Source: Flavobacterium defluvii (GTDB lineage: Bacteria > Bacteroidota > Bacteroidia > Flavobacteriales > Flavobacteriaceae). From it: a DNA stretch of 64,000 bases. The position numbers and the translations under genes were made by a program. The stretch lies in assembly GCF_900129555.1 (NCBI RefSeq), contig NZ_FQWC01000002.1, positions 186,001-250,000 of the forward strand. Reading direction: 5' to 3'. A model generated the notes under the pieces. That model did not search any database. It was not told the origin of the DNA and worked only from the letters and a program-made list of their open reading frames with translations. This document shows positions 37,348-46,460 of this stretch, in pieces (the first letter of the stretch is position 1; each line of letters opens with the position of its first letter).

Positions 37348-39216
37348 ATGATAAAAAGTAAATTTATTGCTGTGGGAATAGCTGGAGCAATGTTGTTTTC
37401 AGGTTGTAAAACAAAAGATTTAAAAATGAGTGAAGCAAAAGAAGAAAAATCAAAAGAGCATAAAATTGTTGTTTACCAAGTTTTTACCCGTTTATTCGGA
37501 AATAAAAATAAAACCAATAAACCATGGGGGACCATTGAAGAAAATGGAGTTGGAAAGTTTAATGATTTTACAGATAAAGCACTTCACGAAATAAAAGATT
37601 TGGGAGTAAACTATATTTGGTACACTGGTGTGCCTCATCATGCAATGGTACGCGATTATACGGCTTACGGAATTTCAAATGATGATCCTGAAGTTGTAAA
37701 AGGCCGCGCAGGATCTCCTTATGCTGTAAAAGATTATTATAATGTAAATCCAGATTTAGCGGTAAATCCCGCAAACCGATTACAGGAATTTGAAGATTTG
37801 ATTTCCCGAACTCATAAAGCAGGGTTAAAGTTGATTATTGATATTGTGCCTAATCATATTGCCCGCAAATACGAAGGAAAAAACAATCCTGAAGGTGTAA
37901 AAGATTTTGGTGCCGATGATGATGTAACCGTTGAATACAAACGTGATAATAACTTCTATTATATTCCGCAGCAGCATTTTGAAATTCCGGATGGAGATGT
38001 TCCGTTAAATGGAGAAAAAAATCCGCTAATTGATGGAAAATTTGATGAAAACCCAGCAAAATGGACAGGAAATGGATCTCGTAAAGTAAAACCCGATCAA
38101 AATGATTGGTACGAAACTGTAAAAGTTAACTATGGTGTTCGTCCCGATGGTTCAAAAGATTTTCCAGAACTTCCTGCTGGATTTGACCAAAAGTCATATA
38201 AAGAACATTTTGATTTTTGGCAGGATAAAGATGTTCCTGATTCCTGGAAAAAATTTAAATCTATTGCTTTGTATTGGACAGCAAAAGGTGTTGACGGTTT
38301 TCGTTATGATATGGCCGAAATGGTTCCTTACGAATTTTGGAGTTATATGAATTCGGCAATAAAAATGAAAAATCCAGATGCCTTTTTATTGGCAGAAGTG
38401 TATAATCCTAATGAATATCGAAACTATATTCGTTTAGGGAAAATGGATTATTTATATGATAAAGTTGAAACGTATGATAAACTAAAAGACATCATTCGCG
38501 GAAAATCTTCTCCAGACGGATTATCTGATATTCAAAAAGGAATGGCCGATATTGAGCATCATATGCTTCATTTTTTAGATAATCATGATGAACAAAGACT
38601 TGCTTCTCCTGAATTTGCAGGAACTCCGGAAAGAGGTAAACCTTTAATGGTAGTTTCAACAACTTTGAGTACATCGCCAACAATGGTTTATTTTGGACAG
38701 GAAGTAGGAGAGGCCGGAAATGAAAATGCTGGTTTCGGAACGCGATCAAGAACTTCAATTTTTGATTATATAGGAGTTCCAAATCATCAAAGATGGATGA
38801 ATGAAGGTAAATTTGACGGCGGACAATTATCTGATTCTGAAAAACAATTACGTGATTTTTACAAACGATTATTAAACTTCTCAATAAAAAGTCCGGCTTT
38901 GATGGGAAGTTTTCAGGAAATACAATCTGTAAACCGACAAAATAATGGTTATGACGAATTAATTTATTCGTATGTTCGTTGGTCAGAAAAACAAAAGTTG
39001 ATTGTTATTGCTAATTTCTCATCTGAAAAAACAAGTGAATTTGAATTAAAAGTTCCTGCAGATGTTATTTCAAAATGGAATTTAAAAGACGGAAATTATG
39101 TGCTTTTAGATCAGTTATATTTAGAAAACAAAACGTATTTTACCGTAAAGAACCGAGAAGGGACTGCCAGGGTAAAAATAAAACCATCTGAGTCGTTTAT
39201 TTTTGAAGTGAATTAA
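37348..39216 (+). CDS. GH13 alpha-amylase family lipoprotein
   Basis: The 622-residue protein is a predicted lipoprotein (lipobox LFSGC, Cys20) with a glycoside hydrolase 13 barrel. Catalytic residues are Asp321 in GFRYD, Glu350 in LLAEVYNP and Asp414 in LDNHD; IVPNH at 167-171 is the first conserved GH13 region. The C-terminal part from about 530 is the all-beta domain. It would act at the cell surface or periplasm on alpha-glucans. No susC/susD genes lie beside it, unlike typical Bacteroidota starch loci. Confidence 0.9.
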   Translation: MIKSKFIAVGIAGAMLFSGCKTKDLKMSEAKEEKSKEHKIVVYQVFTRLFGNKNKTNKPWGTIEENGVGKFNDFTDKALHEIKDLGVNYIWYTGVPHHAMVRDYTAYGISNDDPEVVKGRAGSPYAVKDYYNVNPDLAVNPANRLQEFEDLISRTHKAGLKLIIDIVPNHIARKYEGKNNPEGVKDFGADDDVTVEYKRDNNFYYIPQQHFEIPDGDVPLNGEKNPLIDGKFDENPAKWTGNGSRKVKPDQNDWYETVKVNYGVRPDGSKDFPELPAGFDQKSYKEHFDFWQDKDVPDSWKKFKSIALYWTAKGVDGFRYDMAEMVPYEFWSYMNSAIKMKNPDAFLLAEVYNPNEYRNYIRLGKMDYLYDKVETYDKLKDIIRGKSSPDGLSDIQKGMADIEHHMLHFLDNHDEQRLASPEFAGTPERGKPLMVVSTTLSTSPTMVYFGQEVGEAGNENAGFGTRSRTSIFDYIGVPNHQRWMNEGKFDGGQLSDSEKQLRDFYKRLLNFSIKSPALMGSFQEIQSVNRQNNGYDELIYSYVRWSEKQKLIVIANFSSEKTSEFELKVPADVISKWNLKDGNYVLLDQLYLENKTYFTVKNREGTARVKIKPSESFIFEVN

Positions 39217-39242
39217 AGATTTGCAGAATGATATAAAACAAC

Positions 39243-39275
39243 AAAAAAGCTGATACAATTTGTATCAGCTTTTTT
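39243..39275. terminator. bidirectional terminator
   Basis: AAAAAAGCTGATACAA pairs with TTGTATCAGCTTTTTT; it ends the alpha-amylase transcript on one strand and the LUD-to-SOD operon on the other. Confidence 0.9.
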
Positions 39276-39277
39276 GT

Positions 39278-40060
39278 TTATACTTTCTTGACTTTTTTAA
39301 GGGCTTCGACGTAATATTCGTTTACTTTTTCCCAGTTGATATGTTCATAAAAAGCGTCAATATAACTTCCCTTTCTGTTTTGATAATCCAGATAATAAGC
39401 ATGTTCCCATAAATCTATACCTAAAATTGGTGTTCCTGGAATCAAAGCATTTTTCATTAATGGATTATCCTGATTTTCTGTTGTAGTAATTTGAAGTTTT
39501 CCATATCTGTCAACAACCAGCCAAACCCATCCTGAACCAAATTGCTTCTCTGCCTGCCCTTTGAACTGATTCGTAAGATTGTTAAAAGAACCAAATTCTT
39601 TATCTATTGAACCTGCAAGAGTATCTTTTGGAGTCTGCTCTTTTGGAGTTAAAACATTAAAATAAAGCGTGTGATTATAATATCCGCCTGCATTCTGACG
39701 AAGTTTTGCATTATTAAGGTCTAATTTTTTCAAAATATCCTCAATGGGCATATTTTCAAACTCGGTCGAAACAATTTCTTTATTAAAATTATTTGTATAC
39801 GATAAATAATGTTTAGAATAATGTGTTTCTAAAGTTAGAGATCGTAAAGCGGGGCTTAAACCATCATAGGCAAAAGGCAGTTTAGTAAGTTCAAATGAAC
39901 CCGGATCTGCTTTTACATCGTTTGGAGAACCAATTGTTATTTTTTCTTCTTTAGTGGGAAGCGGAACCTCAACAACTTCGGTCAGCTTATTGTTATCATT
40001 ACAAGAAAATAATACAAATAATGAAGCTAAAATGCTGAAACGAACAATGTTTTTCTTCAT
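39278..40060 (-). CDS. sod: Fe/Mn superoxide dismutase, lipoprotein-anchored
   Basis: The 260-residue protein has a lipoprotein leader (VLFSC, Cys20), a linker to about 58, and an Fe/Mn SOD domain. Predicted metal ligands are His80, His130 (GGYYNH), Asp216 and His220 (DLWEHAYYLDY). It is unusual in being exported and lipid-anchored, so it would dispose of superoxide in the periplasm or at the surface. It is the last gene of an operon with acyl-CoA-binding protein, psd, cdsA and LUD, 8 bases after its neighbour. Confidence 0.9.
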   Translation of the reverse strand: MKKNIVRFSILASLFVLFSCNDNNKLTEVVEVPLPTKEEKITIGSPNDVKADPGSFELTKLPFAYDGLSPALRSLTLETHYSKHYLSYTNNFNKEIVSTEFENMPIEDILKKLDLNNAKLRQNAGGYYNHTLYFNVLTPKEQTPKDTLAGSIDKEFGSFNNLTNQFKGQAEKQFGSGWVWLVVDRYGKLQITTTENQDNPLMKNALIPGTPILGIDLWEHAYYLDYQNRKGSYIDAFYEHINWEKVNEYYVEALKKVKKV

Positions 40061-40068
40061 AATATTAT

Positions 40069-40338
40069 TTATTTTGATGTTAGTGAATTGATGATTTCAA
40101 TATAATTTTCCTTAGCTTCATCTGTTGATAAATGACTAATCTGCATCCAGGCGTTAGTTTTAAAAGCATTTCTCAAATCAAAATTCTCAGACTGATTGTA
40201 AACAGCCGTTCCAAAGGTTGCCTGTTTATAAAACGCATAAAGTCTTAGCTGCACATCTTGTGGCAGTGAGGCCTGAGTCATTTTCATTGCAGTTTCAACA
40301 GCCTCATTGAAGCGTCTATCTAAATCTTTTTCTGCCAT
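40069..40338 (-). CDS. acyl-CoA-binding protein
   Basis: The 89-residue four-helix protein has the ACBP pattern: LRLYAFYKQATFG (31-43), an aromatic/Trp helix (AFKTNAWMQISHLS) and the AKENYIEIINSL end helix. It binds long-chain acyl-CoA in the cytosol. The start codon abuts the psd stop codon, so coupled translation is likely, and the neighbours are phospholipid genes, which fits a role in supplying acyl chains. Confidence 0.9.
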   Translation of the reverse strand: MAEKDLDRRFNEAVETAMKMTQASLPQDVQLRLYAFYKQATFGTAVYNQSENFDLRNAFKTNAWMQISHLSTDEAKENYIEIINSLTSK

Positions 40339-40992
40339 TTAAGCTTTTGTAGCAATAATAGTTTTTCCTCCAATTGCTTTTTGGTTTAAAACCACATTAA
40401 TTGGTGTACCTAAAGGTAAAAATAAATCTACTCTTGATCCAAATTTAATAAAACCGGCATCAGTTCCCTGAATAACCTGCATTCCTTCCTGAGCATAATT
40501 TACAATTCTACGAGCCAGAGCACCGGCAATTTGTCTGTAAAGAATTGCGCCAAAAGTATCATTTTCGATTACTACTGTAGTTCTTTCGTTTTCCTCGCTG
40601 GCTTTCGGATGCCATGCAACCAAAAATTTTCCAGGATGATATTTACTGAATTTTATAATTCCGTCCATTGCATAACGCGTAACATGAACATTTATAGGCG
40701 ACATAAAAATAGAAACCTGTAAACGTTTGTCTTTAAAATATTCACCTTCGTAAACTTCTTCAATAACCACAACTTTTCCATCAACAGGAGCAAGAATGTG
40801 ATTAGTGTCTCTTACGGCAATTCTTTTTGGGTTTCTAAAAAATTGCAGAATGATAATTAAAATTACTACTCCAAAAACTTGCACAAGTATTCTTAGCCAA
40901 GAAATGTCAATAAATTTATCAGCAATTAAAAGTACTGCAACTGCAAAAACGGTACCTAATAAAATAGACGGGCCTCCTTCTTTATGAAACAT
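40339..40992 (-). CDS. psd: phosphatidylserine decarboxylase (short form)
   Basis: Forms phosphatidylethanolamine. The 217-residue proenzyme has two N-terminal membrane helices (about 11-25 and 34-50), LAPVDGKVVVIEE, the MSPINVHVTRYAMDG block and the self-cleavage site Gly185-Ser186 in FGSRVDLFLP, where Ser186 becomes the pyruvoyl group. The short archaetidylserine-type subfamily is normal for Bacteroidota. Its start overlaps cdsA by 11 bases. Confidence 0.93.
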   Translation of the reverse strand: MFHKEGGPSILLGTVFAVAVLLIADKFIDISWLRILVQVFGVVILIIILQFFRNPKRIAVRDTNHILAPVDGKVVVIEEVYEGEYFKDKRLQVSIFMSPINVHVTRYAMDGIIKFSKYHPGKFLVAWHPKASEENERTTVVIENDTFGAILYRQIAGALARRIVNYAQEGMQVIQGTDAGFIKFGSRVDLFLPLGTPINVVLNQKAIGGKTIIATKA

Positions 40993-41872
40993 AATATAAA
41001 ATTTGATAAAATAAAAATATAATTGGTGCTACAAATATAACACTATCTAGTCGATCTAGGATACCTCCGTGTCCCGGCATAATCGAACCGCTGTCTTTTA
41101 CACCTGCAATTCTTTTAAATTTTGATTCGATCAAATCGCCGATTGTTCCAAAAATACTAACAATTAAAGCAATAATAGTCCATATAAGGATTGATTTACT
41201 GCTAAAAGCAGGATTTGGCTGAATATATAATTTTGAGATCAAAAAACCTGCAAAAGCAGCGAAAACCATTCCGCCTAAAAATCCTTCGATTGTTTTTTTA
41301 GGAGAAACACGTTCGAATAGTTTATGTTTTCCCATAGATTTTCCAACCAAATAGGCAAATGTATCGTTTGTCCAAATTAATACAAACAAACCTATTATAA
41401 TCTTGGGGTTATAATCATTTGTTCCAAAGGAAATCTTTACGATAAAAATAAAGGGTAATGTTATATATCCTAATAGATATAAGTATTTTGAAGAAATACT
41501 TACTTTTTGAACAGTATCATAAAATAAAAACAAAATACATTTAATAGAAACAACGAGTGTAATGGCTAAAAGAACAAGATCCAGCTGTTTAATATTGGTT
41601 TCTAAATTAAGATTTGTCCCAAATAAATTACTTAAATAGTCAGAAGTTTGTTTGTTGTAATGACTAATTAATATGGTAATACTATAAAGTAAAGTCCCAA
41701 ATAAAATCGAAAAGATTTTATTAAGGTTTACAATATTAGAAAACTCATAAATTGTAATAATTAAAAAAAGACCAAAAAGAATAATAAAGCTTTCGGTAGA
41801 AAACAGGATTGACGTTAACAACAGAGCAATATAAACAGCACCAGAAATGGTTCTCTTAAGTGTTTCGTTCAT
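40982..41872 (-). CDS. cdsA: phosphatidate cytidylyltransferase
   Basis: Makes CDP-diacylglycerol, the precursor for phosphatidylserine and so for the next gene's substrate. The 296-residue protein has about eight membrane segments and the C-terminal CDS signature SKFKRIAGVKDSGSIMPGHG followed by GILDRLDS. It lies between LUD (1-base gap) and psd (11-base overlap). Confidence 0.94.
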   Translation of the reverse strand: MNETLKRTISGAVYIALLLTSILFSTESFIILFGLFLIITIYEFSNIVNLNKIFSILFGTLLYSITILISHYNKQTSDYLSNLFGTNLNLETNIKQLDLVLLAITLVVSIKCILFLFYDTVQKVSISSKYLYLLGYITLPFIFIVKISFGTNDYNPKIIIGLFVLIWTNDTFAYLVGKSMGKHKLFERVSPKKTIEGFLGGMVFAAFAGFLISKLYIQPNPAFSSKSILIWTIIALIVSIFGTIGDLIESKFKRIAGVKDSGSIMPGHGGILDRLDSVIFVAPIIFLFYQILYYVS

Positions 41873-41873
41873 C

Positions 41874-42479
41874 TTAAAGATCTTCTACAAGCAATAAATA
41901 AAGGTTTTTTGCAACACTTCCGTATTGTGTAAAATCTTCTTCTTTCGCTTTTTCGAAATATTTTATTGTGGTGAGGTTAGTTGGATAATCTCTTACATAC
42001 TTGCGTTTTATTGCACTTAAGCCGTCACTTTTCATTGGCAGAATTTGGCTTGTAGTAGCAATAATTACAATATTTACAGGCAGGTCGTTCGGTTTGTTTT
42101 GTCTAATTTGTCTTGATGAAAGTAAAATAGAGCCTTCTTCAGCAATTAAATTTTCACAGCTTGCTAATAAAAATTTAGGCTTGGAAGGAGCGATATAAAA
42201 TAATTTGTTTTCTTCTAATAAATGAAAAAGAGCCGGTTCATAACATAAAACTTCATTTTCAAACCAATCGTTTTCTTCTAGAATATTTTCGAATTGTTCT
42301 GCAGCTTCCTGATTATTTTCACAATACAAAAATTTACCGCCATTTTTCTTAAAATTGAAAATGAATTGTTCGTCTAAAGACAAATGACTATTCGCAGCAG
42401 GAGTTCCTGCATATTCACTTTCGTGCTCTTCGTCAGAAGCAGATTCGCCGGAACCAAATATTTTTTTGAAAAAATTCAT
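41874..42479 (-). CDS. LUD domain protein (LutC/YkgG-like)
   Basis: The 201-residue protein fits the LUD superfamily seen in lactate-utilisation proteins LutB and LutC: LFYIAPSKPKFLLASCENLIAEEGSILLSS and the late PVNIVIIATTSQILP strand. It heads the lipid operon rather than a lut operon, so a lactate role is not supported. The N-terminal 35 residues are Ser/Glu-rich. A TATCTTTG -7 box lies 39 bases upstream. Confidence 0.78.
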   Translation of the reverse strand: MNFFKKIFGSGESASDEEHESEYAGTPAANSHLSLDEQFIFNFKKNGGKFLYCENNQEAAEQFENILEENDWFENEVLCYEPALFHLLEENKLFYIAPSKPKFLLASCENLIAEEGSILLSSRQIRQNKPNDLPVNIVIIATTSQILPMKSDGLSAIKRKYVRDYPTNLTTIKYFEKAKEEDFTQYGSVAKNLYLLLVEDL

Positions 42480-42518
42480 TTTTTATATGAAATACTTTAC
42501 ATGTTAATTGAAAACGTT

Positions 42519-42526
42519 CAAAGATA
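42519..42526 (-). promoter_or_regulatory. -7 box (TATCTTTG) of the LUD-cdsA-psd operon
   Basis: An exact TAnnTTTG match on the minus strand, 39 bases before the LUD ATG. It is immediately downstream of the ftsH terminator, so the -33 position falls inside the hairpin; the nearest TTTTG is only 14 bases away. Confidence 0.45.
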
Positions 42527-42567
42527 AAAAAATCTTAATTCAAAAGGGTATTTTGAATTAAGATTTT
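42527..42567 (-). terminator. rho-independent terminator of ftsH
   Basis: Perfect 17-base arms at 42529-42545 and 42551-42567 around GGGTA, with a T-run on the minus strand. Confidence 0.9.
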
Positions 42568-42597
42568 AAAAAATATTACATATTTTATTGGTTGAAT

Positions 42598-44523
42598 TTA
42601 CGAAACCACTTCTTCCAAATTTTTATCAAAAGTTCTTTTTCCGAAAATTGCTTCTAAGTCATCTTTAAAAATAACTTCTTTTTCAATCAATATATCAGCA
42701 AGCTGATTTAATTTGTCTTTGTTTTCTTCAAGAATTTGAATAGCTCTTTGATATTGGCCTTCAATTAATTCTGAAATTTCAGCATCGATAATTTTTGCTG
42801 TCTCATCAGAATATGGTTTTGAGAAATTATACTCACTTTGTCCTGTTGAATCGTAATACGTAACGTTCCCTATTTTATCGTTCAATCCGTAAATTGTTAC
42901 CATTGCACGAGCCTGACGCGTTACTTTTTCTAAATCGCTCAGTGCACCTGTAGAGATTCTGTCAAAAGTTACTTTTTCAGCTGCTCTTCCGCCCATAGTA
43001 GCACACATTTCGTCTAACATTTGATCTGTTCTTACGATTTGTCTCTCTTCTGGTAAATACCAGGCAGCTCCTAAACTTTGTCCGCGCGGAACAATTGTTA
43101 CTTTAATAAGCGGCGCAGCATGTTCCAGCATCCAGCTTACAGTAGCGTGACCCGCTTCGTGAATTGCGATTGCTCTTTTCTCGTCTGGAGTAATGATTTT
43201 ATTTTTCTTTTCAAGACCACCAATAATTCTGTCAACGGCATCAAGGAAATCTTGTCTGTCTACAGCCGCTTTGTTGTTACGTGCAGCGATAAGAGCTGCT
43301 TCGTTACAAACGTTTGCAATATCAGCACCAGAGAATCCAGGAGTTTGTTTTGCTAAGAAATCAAGGTCAAGACCTTCAACTTTTTTAATAGGAGCTAAGT
43401 GTACTTTAAAGATTTCAGCTCTTTCGCGAATGTCTGGTAAGTCAACAAAAATTTGTCTGTCAAAACGTCCTGCACGCATTAAAGCCTTGTCAAGAACGTC
43501 AGCTCTGTTTGTTGCTGCTAATACAATTACGTTAGAGTTTGTACCAAAACCATCCATTTCTGTTAACAACTGGTTAAGGGTATTTTCTCTTTCGTCATTT
43601 CCTCCTGACATATTGCTTTTTCCACGCGCTCTACCAACAGCATCGATCTCATCAATAAAGATAATTGCCGGAGATTTTTCTTTTGCCTGTTTGAACAAGT
43701 CACGTACACGAGATGCTCCAACTCCCACAAACATTTCTACGAAATCAGAACCTGATAAAGAGAAAAACGGAACCTGCGCTTCACCAGCAACAGCTTTTGC
43801 TAATAAAGTTTTACCAGTTCCCGGAGGTCCTACAAGTAATGCTCCTTTAGGGATTTTACCTCCAAGATTAGTATACTTTTCAGGGTTTTTAAGGAATTCT
43901 ACAATTTCCTGAATTTCTTCTTTTGCACCTTCTAAACCTGCAACATCTTTAAATGTTGTTTTGATGTCTGTTTTTTCATCAAAAAGTTTAGCTTTAGATT
44001 TTCCAATATTGAAAATTTGTCCGCCTCCGCCAGCGCCTCCGCCAGACATTTTACGCATAATGAAAATCCATACACCAATGATGATGATGATAGGAAGTAA
44101 GCTGATTAAAATATCACTCCAATTGTTTTTTTGAAGGAAATTGAAATCTTTTAGTTTGCCTTCGCCAACTGCTTTTTCAAGTTTTGTTTGGAAAATTTGA
44201 TCGTTACCAATTTCTAAAGTGTAATGCGGCCCTTTGTTTGGGTTTTTAAAAATATCTTTAGAAACTTTTTCGTTTGCCGGGTCTTTAAGAGCAGCGGCAG
44301 TCAGGTATACTTCAGCTTCAGCTTTATTATAAACGATAACTTTTTCAATTTGTCCTTTTTCTAAAAGAGTGTTGAATTTAGAAGAAGTTAATTGAGCAGG
44401 TTCGCTTAAGTTAGATCCTCCGGTAGCAAAACTTATAAATAAAAAAACTAAAAGTATTGCGGTGTATATTAACCAGGGACTTATTTTAAATTTACTCGGA
44501 TTTGGATTATTATCTTTAGCCAT
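42598..44523 (-). CDS. ftsH: ATP-dependent zinc metalloprotease FtsH
   Basis: The 641-residue inner-membrane AAA+ protease has membrane helices at about 16-34 and 139-156 flanking a periplasmic domain. The AAA module carries Walker A GPPGTGKT at 232-239 and Walker B IIFIDEID near 288-295, and the zinc site HEAGH is at 455-459. A Gly-rich linker follows the second helix. It degrades misassembled membrane proteins and regulatory targets. It follows rsfS by 17 bases and has a strong terminator. Confidence 0.96.
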   Translation of the reverse strand: MAKDNNPNPSKFKISPWLIYTAILLVFLFISFATGGSNLSEPAQLTSSKFNTLLEKGQIEKVIVYNKAEAEVYLTAAALKDPANEKVSKDIFKNPNKGPHYTLEIGNDQIFQTKLEKAVGEGKLKDFNFLQKNNWSDILISLLPIIIIIGVWIFIMRKMSGGGAGGGGQIFNIGKSKAKLFDEKTDIKTTFKDVAGLEGAKEEIQEIVEFLKNPEKYTNLGGKIPKGALLVGPPGTGKTLLAKAVAGEAQVPFFSLSGSDFVEMFVGVGASRVRDLFKQAKEKSPAIIFIDEIDAVGRARGKSNMSGGNDERENTLNQLLTEMDGFGTNSNVIVLAATNRADVLDKALMRAGRFDRQIFVDLPDIRERAEIFKVHLAPIKKVEGLDLDFLAKQTPGFSGADIANVCNEAALIAARNNKAAVDRQDFLDAVDRIIGGLEKKNKIITPDEKRAIAIHEAGHATVSWMLEHAAPLIKVTIVPRGQSLGAAWYLPEERQIVRTDQMLDEMCATMGGRAAEKVTFDRISTGALSDLEKVTRQARAMVTIYGLNDKIGNVTYYDSTGQSEYNFSKPYSDETAKIIDAEISELIEGQYQRAIQILEENKDKLNQLADILIEKEVIFKDDLEAIFGKRTFDKNLEEVVS

Positions 44524-44540
44524 TTAGAAAAATTTTTCTT

Positions 44541-44912
44541 TTAGTATTTGTTTTCGATTGTAGTTATTTTGGCGTCACCCCAAAGGCTCTCGATATTGTA
44601 GTATTCACGAATATGTTTTTGAAAAACATGCACAACAATGTGCACATAATCCATAAGAACCCATTCTGCATTATCGGTTCCTTCTACGTGCCACGGTTTG
44701 TCTTTTAAGTCTTTAGAAACTGTTTTTTGAATTGAGTTTACAATGGCGTTAACTTGGGTATTTGAGCTACCGTTGCAAATGACAAAATAGTCACAAACCG
44801 CTGTGTCTATATCTCTTAAGTCAAGAATGTCAATATCATTTCCTTTTACTTCCTCAATCCCTTTGATTATGTTCGCCAATAGAACATCATTATTAATAGT
44901 CTTTTTCGCCAT
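44541..44912 (-). CDS. rsfS: ribosome silencing factor
   Basis: The 123-residue RsfS/Iojap protein binds ribosomal protein uL14 and blocks subunit joining during starvation. DLRDIDTAVCDYFVICNGSS and WHVEGTDNAEWVLMDYVHIVVHVF are the family's two signature stretches. It is the first gene of the rsfS-ftsH unit and divergent from birA (92-base gap). Confidence 0.94.
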   Translation of the reverse strand: MAKKTINNDVLLANIIKGIEEVKGNDIDILDLRDIDTAVCDYFVICNGSSNTQVNAIVNSIQKTVSKDLKDKPWHVEGTDNAEWVLMDYVHIVVHVFQKHIREYYNIESLWGDAKITTIENKY

Positions 44913-44929
44913 GAATTATTTTATATGAA

Positions 44930-44963
44930 TTTGTAAAGTTACCAAATTTTGTGATTATTTTTG
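44930..44963 (+). promoter_or_regulatory. promoter of birA
   Basis: TTTG (44930-44933), a 22-base spacer and TATTTTTG (44956-44963), an exact -7 match. Transcription would start near 44968. The divergent rsfS promoter must share this 92-base gap. Confidence 0.5.
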
Positions 44964-45004
44964 AACCTTAACAAAATATTAAATTAAGATATTTAAATTA
45001 TTTA

Positions 45005-45733
45005 ATGAAACTAATCAAACTCGATGCCATAGATTCTACAAATGATTTCCTAAAATCAATGTCCAGTCAGGATGAACTGGAGAATTTTACAGTGGTAACG
45101 GCTGAAAATCAGACAAAAGGAAAGGGACAGATGGGGGCAAAGTGGAACTCTGAGGTTGGTAAAAACCTAATTATGAGTGTTTTGGTTAAAGACTTCCTGT
45201 TCCATAATGAAGAGGTTTTTAATCTGAGTGTTGTTGTTTCATTATCGGTTTTAGAAACTTTAAAATCATTAAATATTCCTGATTTATGTATAAAATGGCC
45301 AAACGACATTATGTCATACAATAAAAAAATTGGTGGCATATTAATCGAAAATACCCTAAAAAGCGATGGCAGAATTGTGTCAGTTGTCGGAATTGGACTG
45401 AATGTCAATCAAACTAATTTTGATGAACTGCCTCGAGGCTCTTCTCTGGCAGTTATTTCAGGTAAAACTTTTGATAAAAACGCATTGACTCTTTTAATTG
45501 CCGAAAAAATTAAAGAAAAGATTGATTTATGGAAAACGGATTCCTTAGTTTTTTGGGAAAATTATTTTAATTCTTTATTTAAAAAAGGAGTTCCAATGCC
45601 CTTTAAAAACCTTCAGGATAAAAATTTCATGGGAATTATTCAGGGAGTTTCTCCAATTGGCCGATTACAGGTTTTATTGGAAGATGATTCTGTTGCTGAA
45701 TTTGAGATAAAAGAGATTCAGATGCTTTACTAA
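45005..45733 (+). CDS. birA: biotin--[acetyl-CoA-carboxylase] ligase
   Basis: Attaches biotin to the carboxyl-carrier protein. The 242-residue protein is the catalytic form without the N-terminal DNA-binding domain of E. coli BirA, so it should not act as a repressor. The biotinyl-AMP loop is TKGKGQMG at 37-44, KWPND is at 97-101 and the KKIGGILIE motif follows. A typical C-terminal SH3-like domain ends the protein. Confidence 0.94.
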   Translation: MKLIKLDAIDSTNDFLKSMSSQDELENFTVVTAENQTKGKGQMGAKWNSEVGKNLIMSVLVKDFLFHNEEVFNLSVVVSLSVLETLKSLNIPDLCIKWPNDIMSYNKKIGGILIENTLKSDGRIVSVVGIGLNVNQTNFDELPRGSSLAVISGKTFDKNALTLLIAEKIKEKIDLWKTDSLVFWENYFNSLFKKGVPMPFKNLQDKNFMGIIQGVSPIGRLQVLLEDDSVAEFEIKEIQMLY

Positions 45734-45772
45734 GCTGCTAAGGTTCTGAGATGCTGAGATTCTAAGTTTTTT
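45734..45772. repeat. 8-base-unit array after birA
   Basis: On the minus strand the units are CTTAGAAT, CTCAGCAT, CTCAGAAC, CTTAGCAG, placed directly after the birA stop codon. Confidence 0.75.
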
Positions 45773-45849
45773 GTTTTCTGAAAAATAATCTGCTTAATCT
45801 GCCAGATCTGCGTGAGAAAAAAATCAATAAAGTGCGTTTTAATCTTCAG

Positions 45850-45882
45850 CAAAAAAAAGCCCGATCGTTAAATCAGGCTTTC
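45850..45882 (-). terminator. terminator of the SRPBCC gene
   Basis: AGCCCGAT and ATCAGGCT form a stem with one mismatch; the minus-strand T-run follows (complement of the A-run at 45850). Confidence 0.65.
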
Positions 45883-45914
45883 GTTTATAATAAACAATTA
45901 ATAATTTACTATTA

Positions 45915-46307
45915 TTAAAGTTTGTGCATATTGTTTGCTAAAGTTTCAATAAACTTACTGATTGGGCCTTTAACCATCATGGCCATCATGGCATTGAATT
46001 CGCCTTCGAAGAATAATTGAACAGTACTTTCAGAATCTGAAATGCTGTCGATGTTTGAAGTCAAAGTAAACGGAAGTTTATCACTTGCAGCGCCTAAAAC
46101 AATTTTGTTTGGAGCCACTTTATCTTTCATTTTTAATTTGATTTCCGGCATACCTTTCAATCCAAAAATAAAAGCGTCTTCGCCAGTAACTTCGAATTTA
46201 GCAATGTTATCCGGCATTAATTTTTCAAAATTCTTAACATCAGTCAGTTGATCGAATAAATCCTGAGCTGATTTCTGAACAGTAACTTTTGGACTTTCTA
46301 AGTTCAT
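45915..46307 (-). CDS. SRPBCC (START-like) superfamily protein
   Basis: The 130-residue protein shows the helix-grip fold pattern: an N-terminal strand (SPKVTVQKSAQDLFDQLTDVKNFEKLMP), alternating strands through TGEDAFIFGLKGMPEIKLKMKD, and a long C-terminal helix (MMVKGPISKFIETLANNMHKL). Such proteins bind hydrophobic ligands or act as polyketide-type cyclases. It lies downstream of pyrE on the same strand, a position I believe is common in flavobacteria, with no known functional tie. Confidence 0.75.
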   Translation of the reverse strand: MNLESPKVTVQKSAQDLFDQLTDVKNFEKLMPDNIAKFEVTGEDAFIFGLKGMPEIKLKMKDKVAPNKIVLGAASDKLPFTLTSNIDSISDSESTVQLFFEGEFNAMMAMMVKGPISKFIETLANNMHKL

Positions 46308-46329
46308 ATATTATTTTGTTTTTATTTTT

Positions 46330-46400
46330 TTGTTTAACGCAAAGGGCGCAAGGTTTTTTAATATGCCAGATTTAACAAAACGCTAAGTTTGCAAAGCTGG
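46330..46400. repeat. AACGCAAAG-type repeat
   Basis: AACGCAAAGGGCGCAAGG (46335-46352) and AACGCTAAGTTTGCAAAGC (46379-46397) are degenerate units of the intergenic CGCAAAG family, just upstream of the SRPBCC gene. Confidence 0.65.
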
Positions 46401-46460
46401 ATTTTAGGAAAATTCCAATAATTAAATCCCAAATTCCAAAAAAGAGCGAAGCGATTTTTA

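Noticed and set aside
41874..42479. Lactate-utilisation operon (lutC)
   Set aside because: No lutA or lutB gene is present, and the neighbours are phospholipid genes.
43193..43912. 239-codon open frame opposite ftsH
   Set aside because: Shadow frame across the conserved ATPase region of ftsH; composition is Ser/Pro-rich and matches no protein type.
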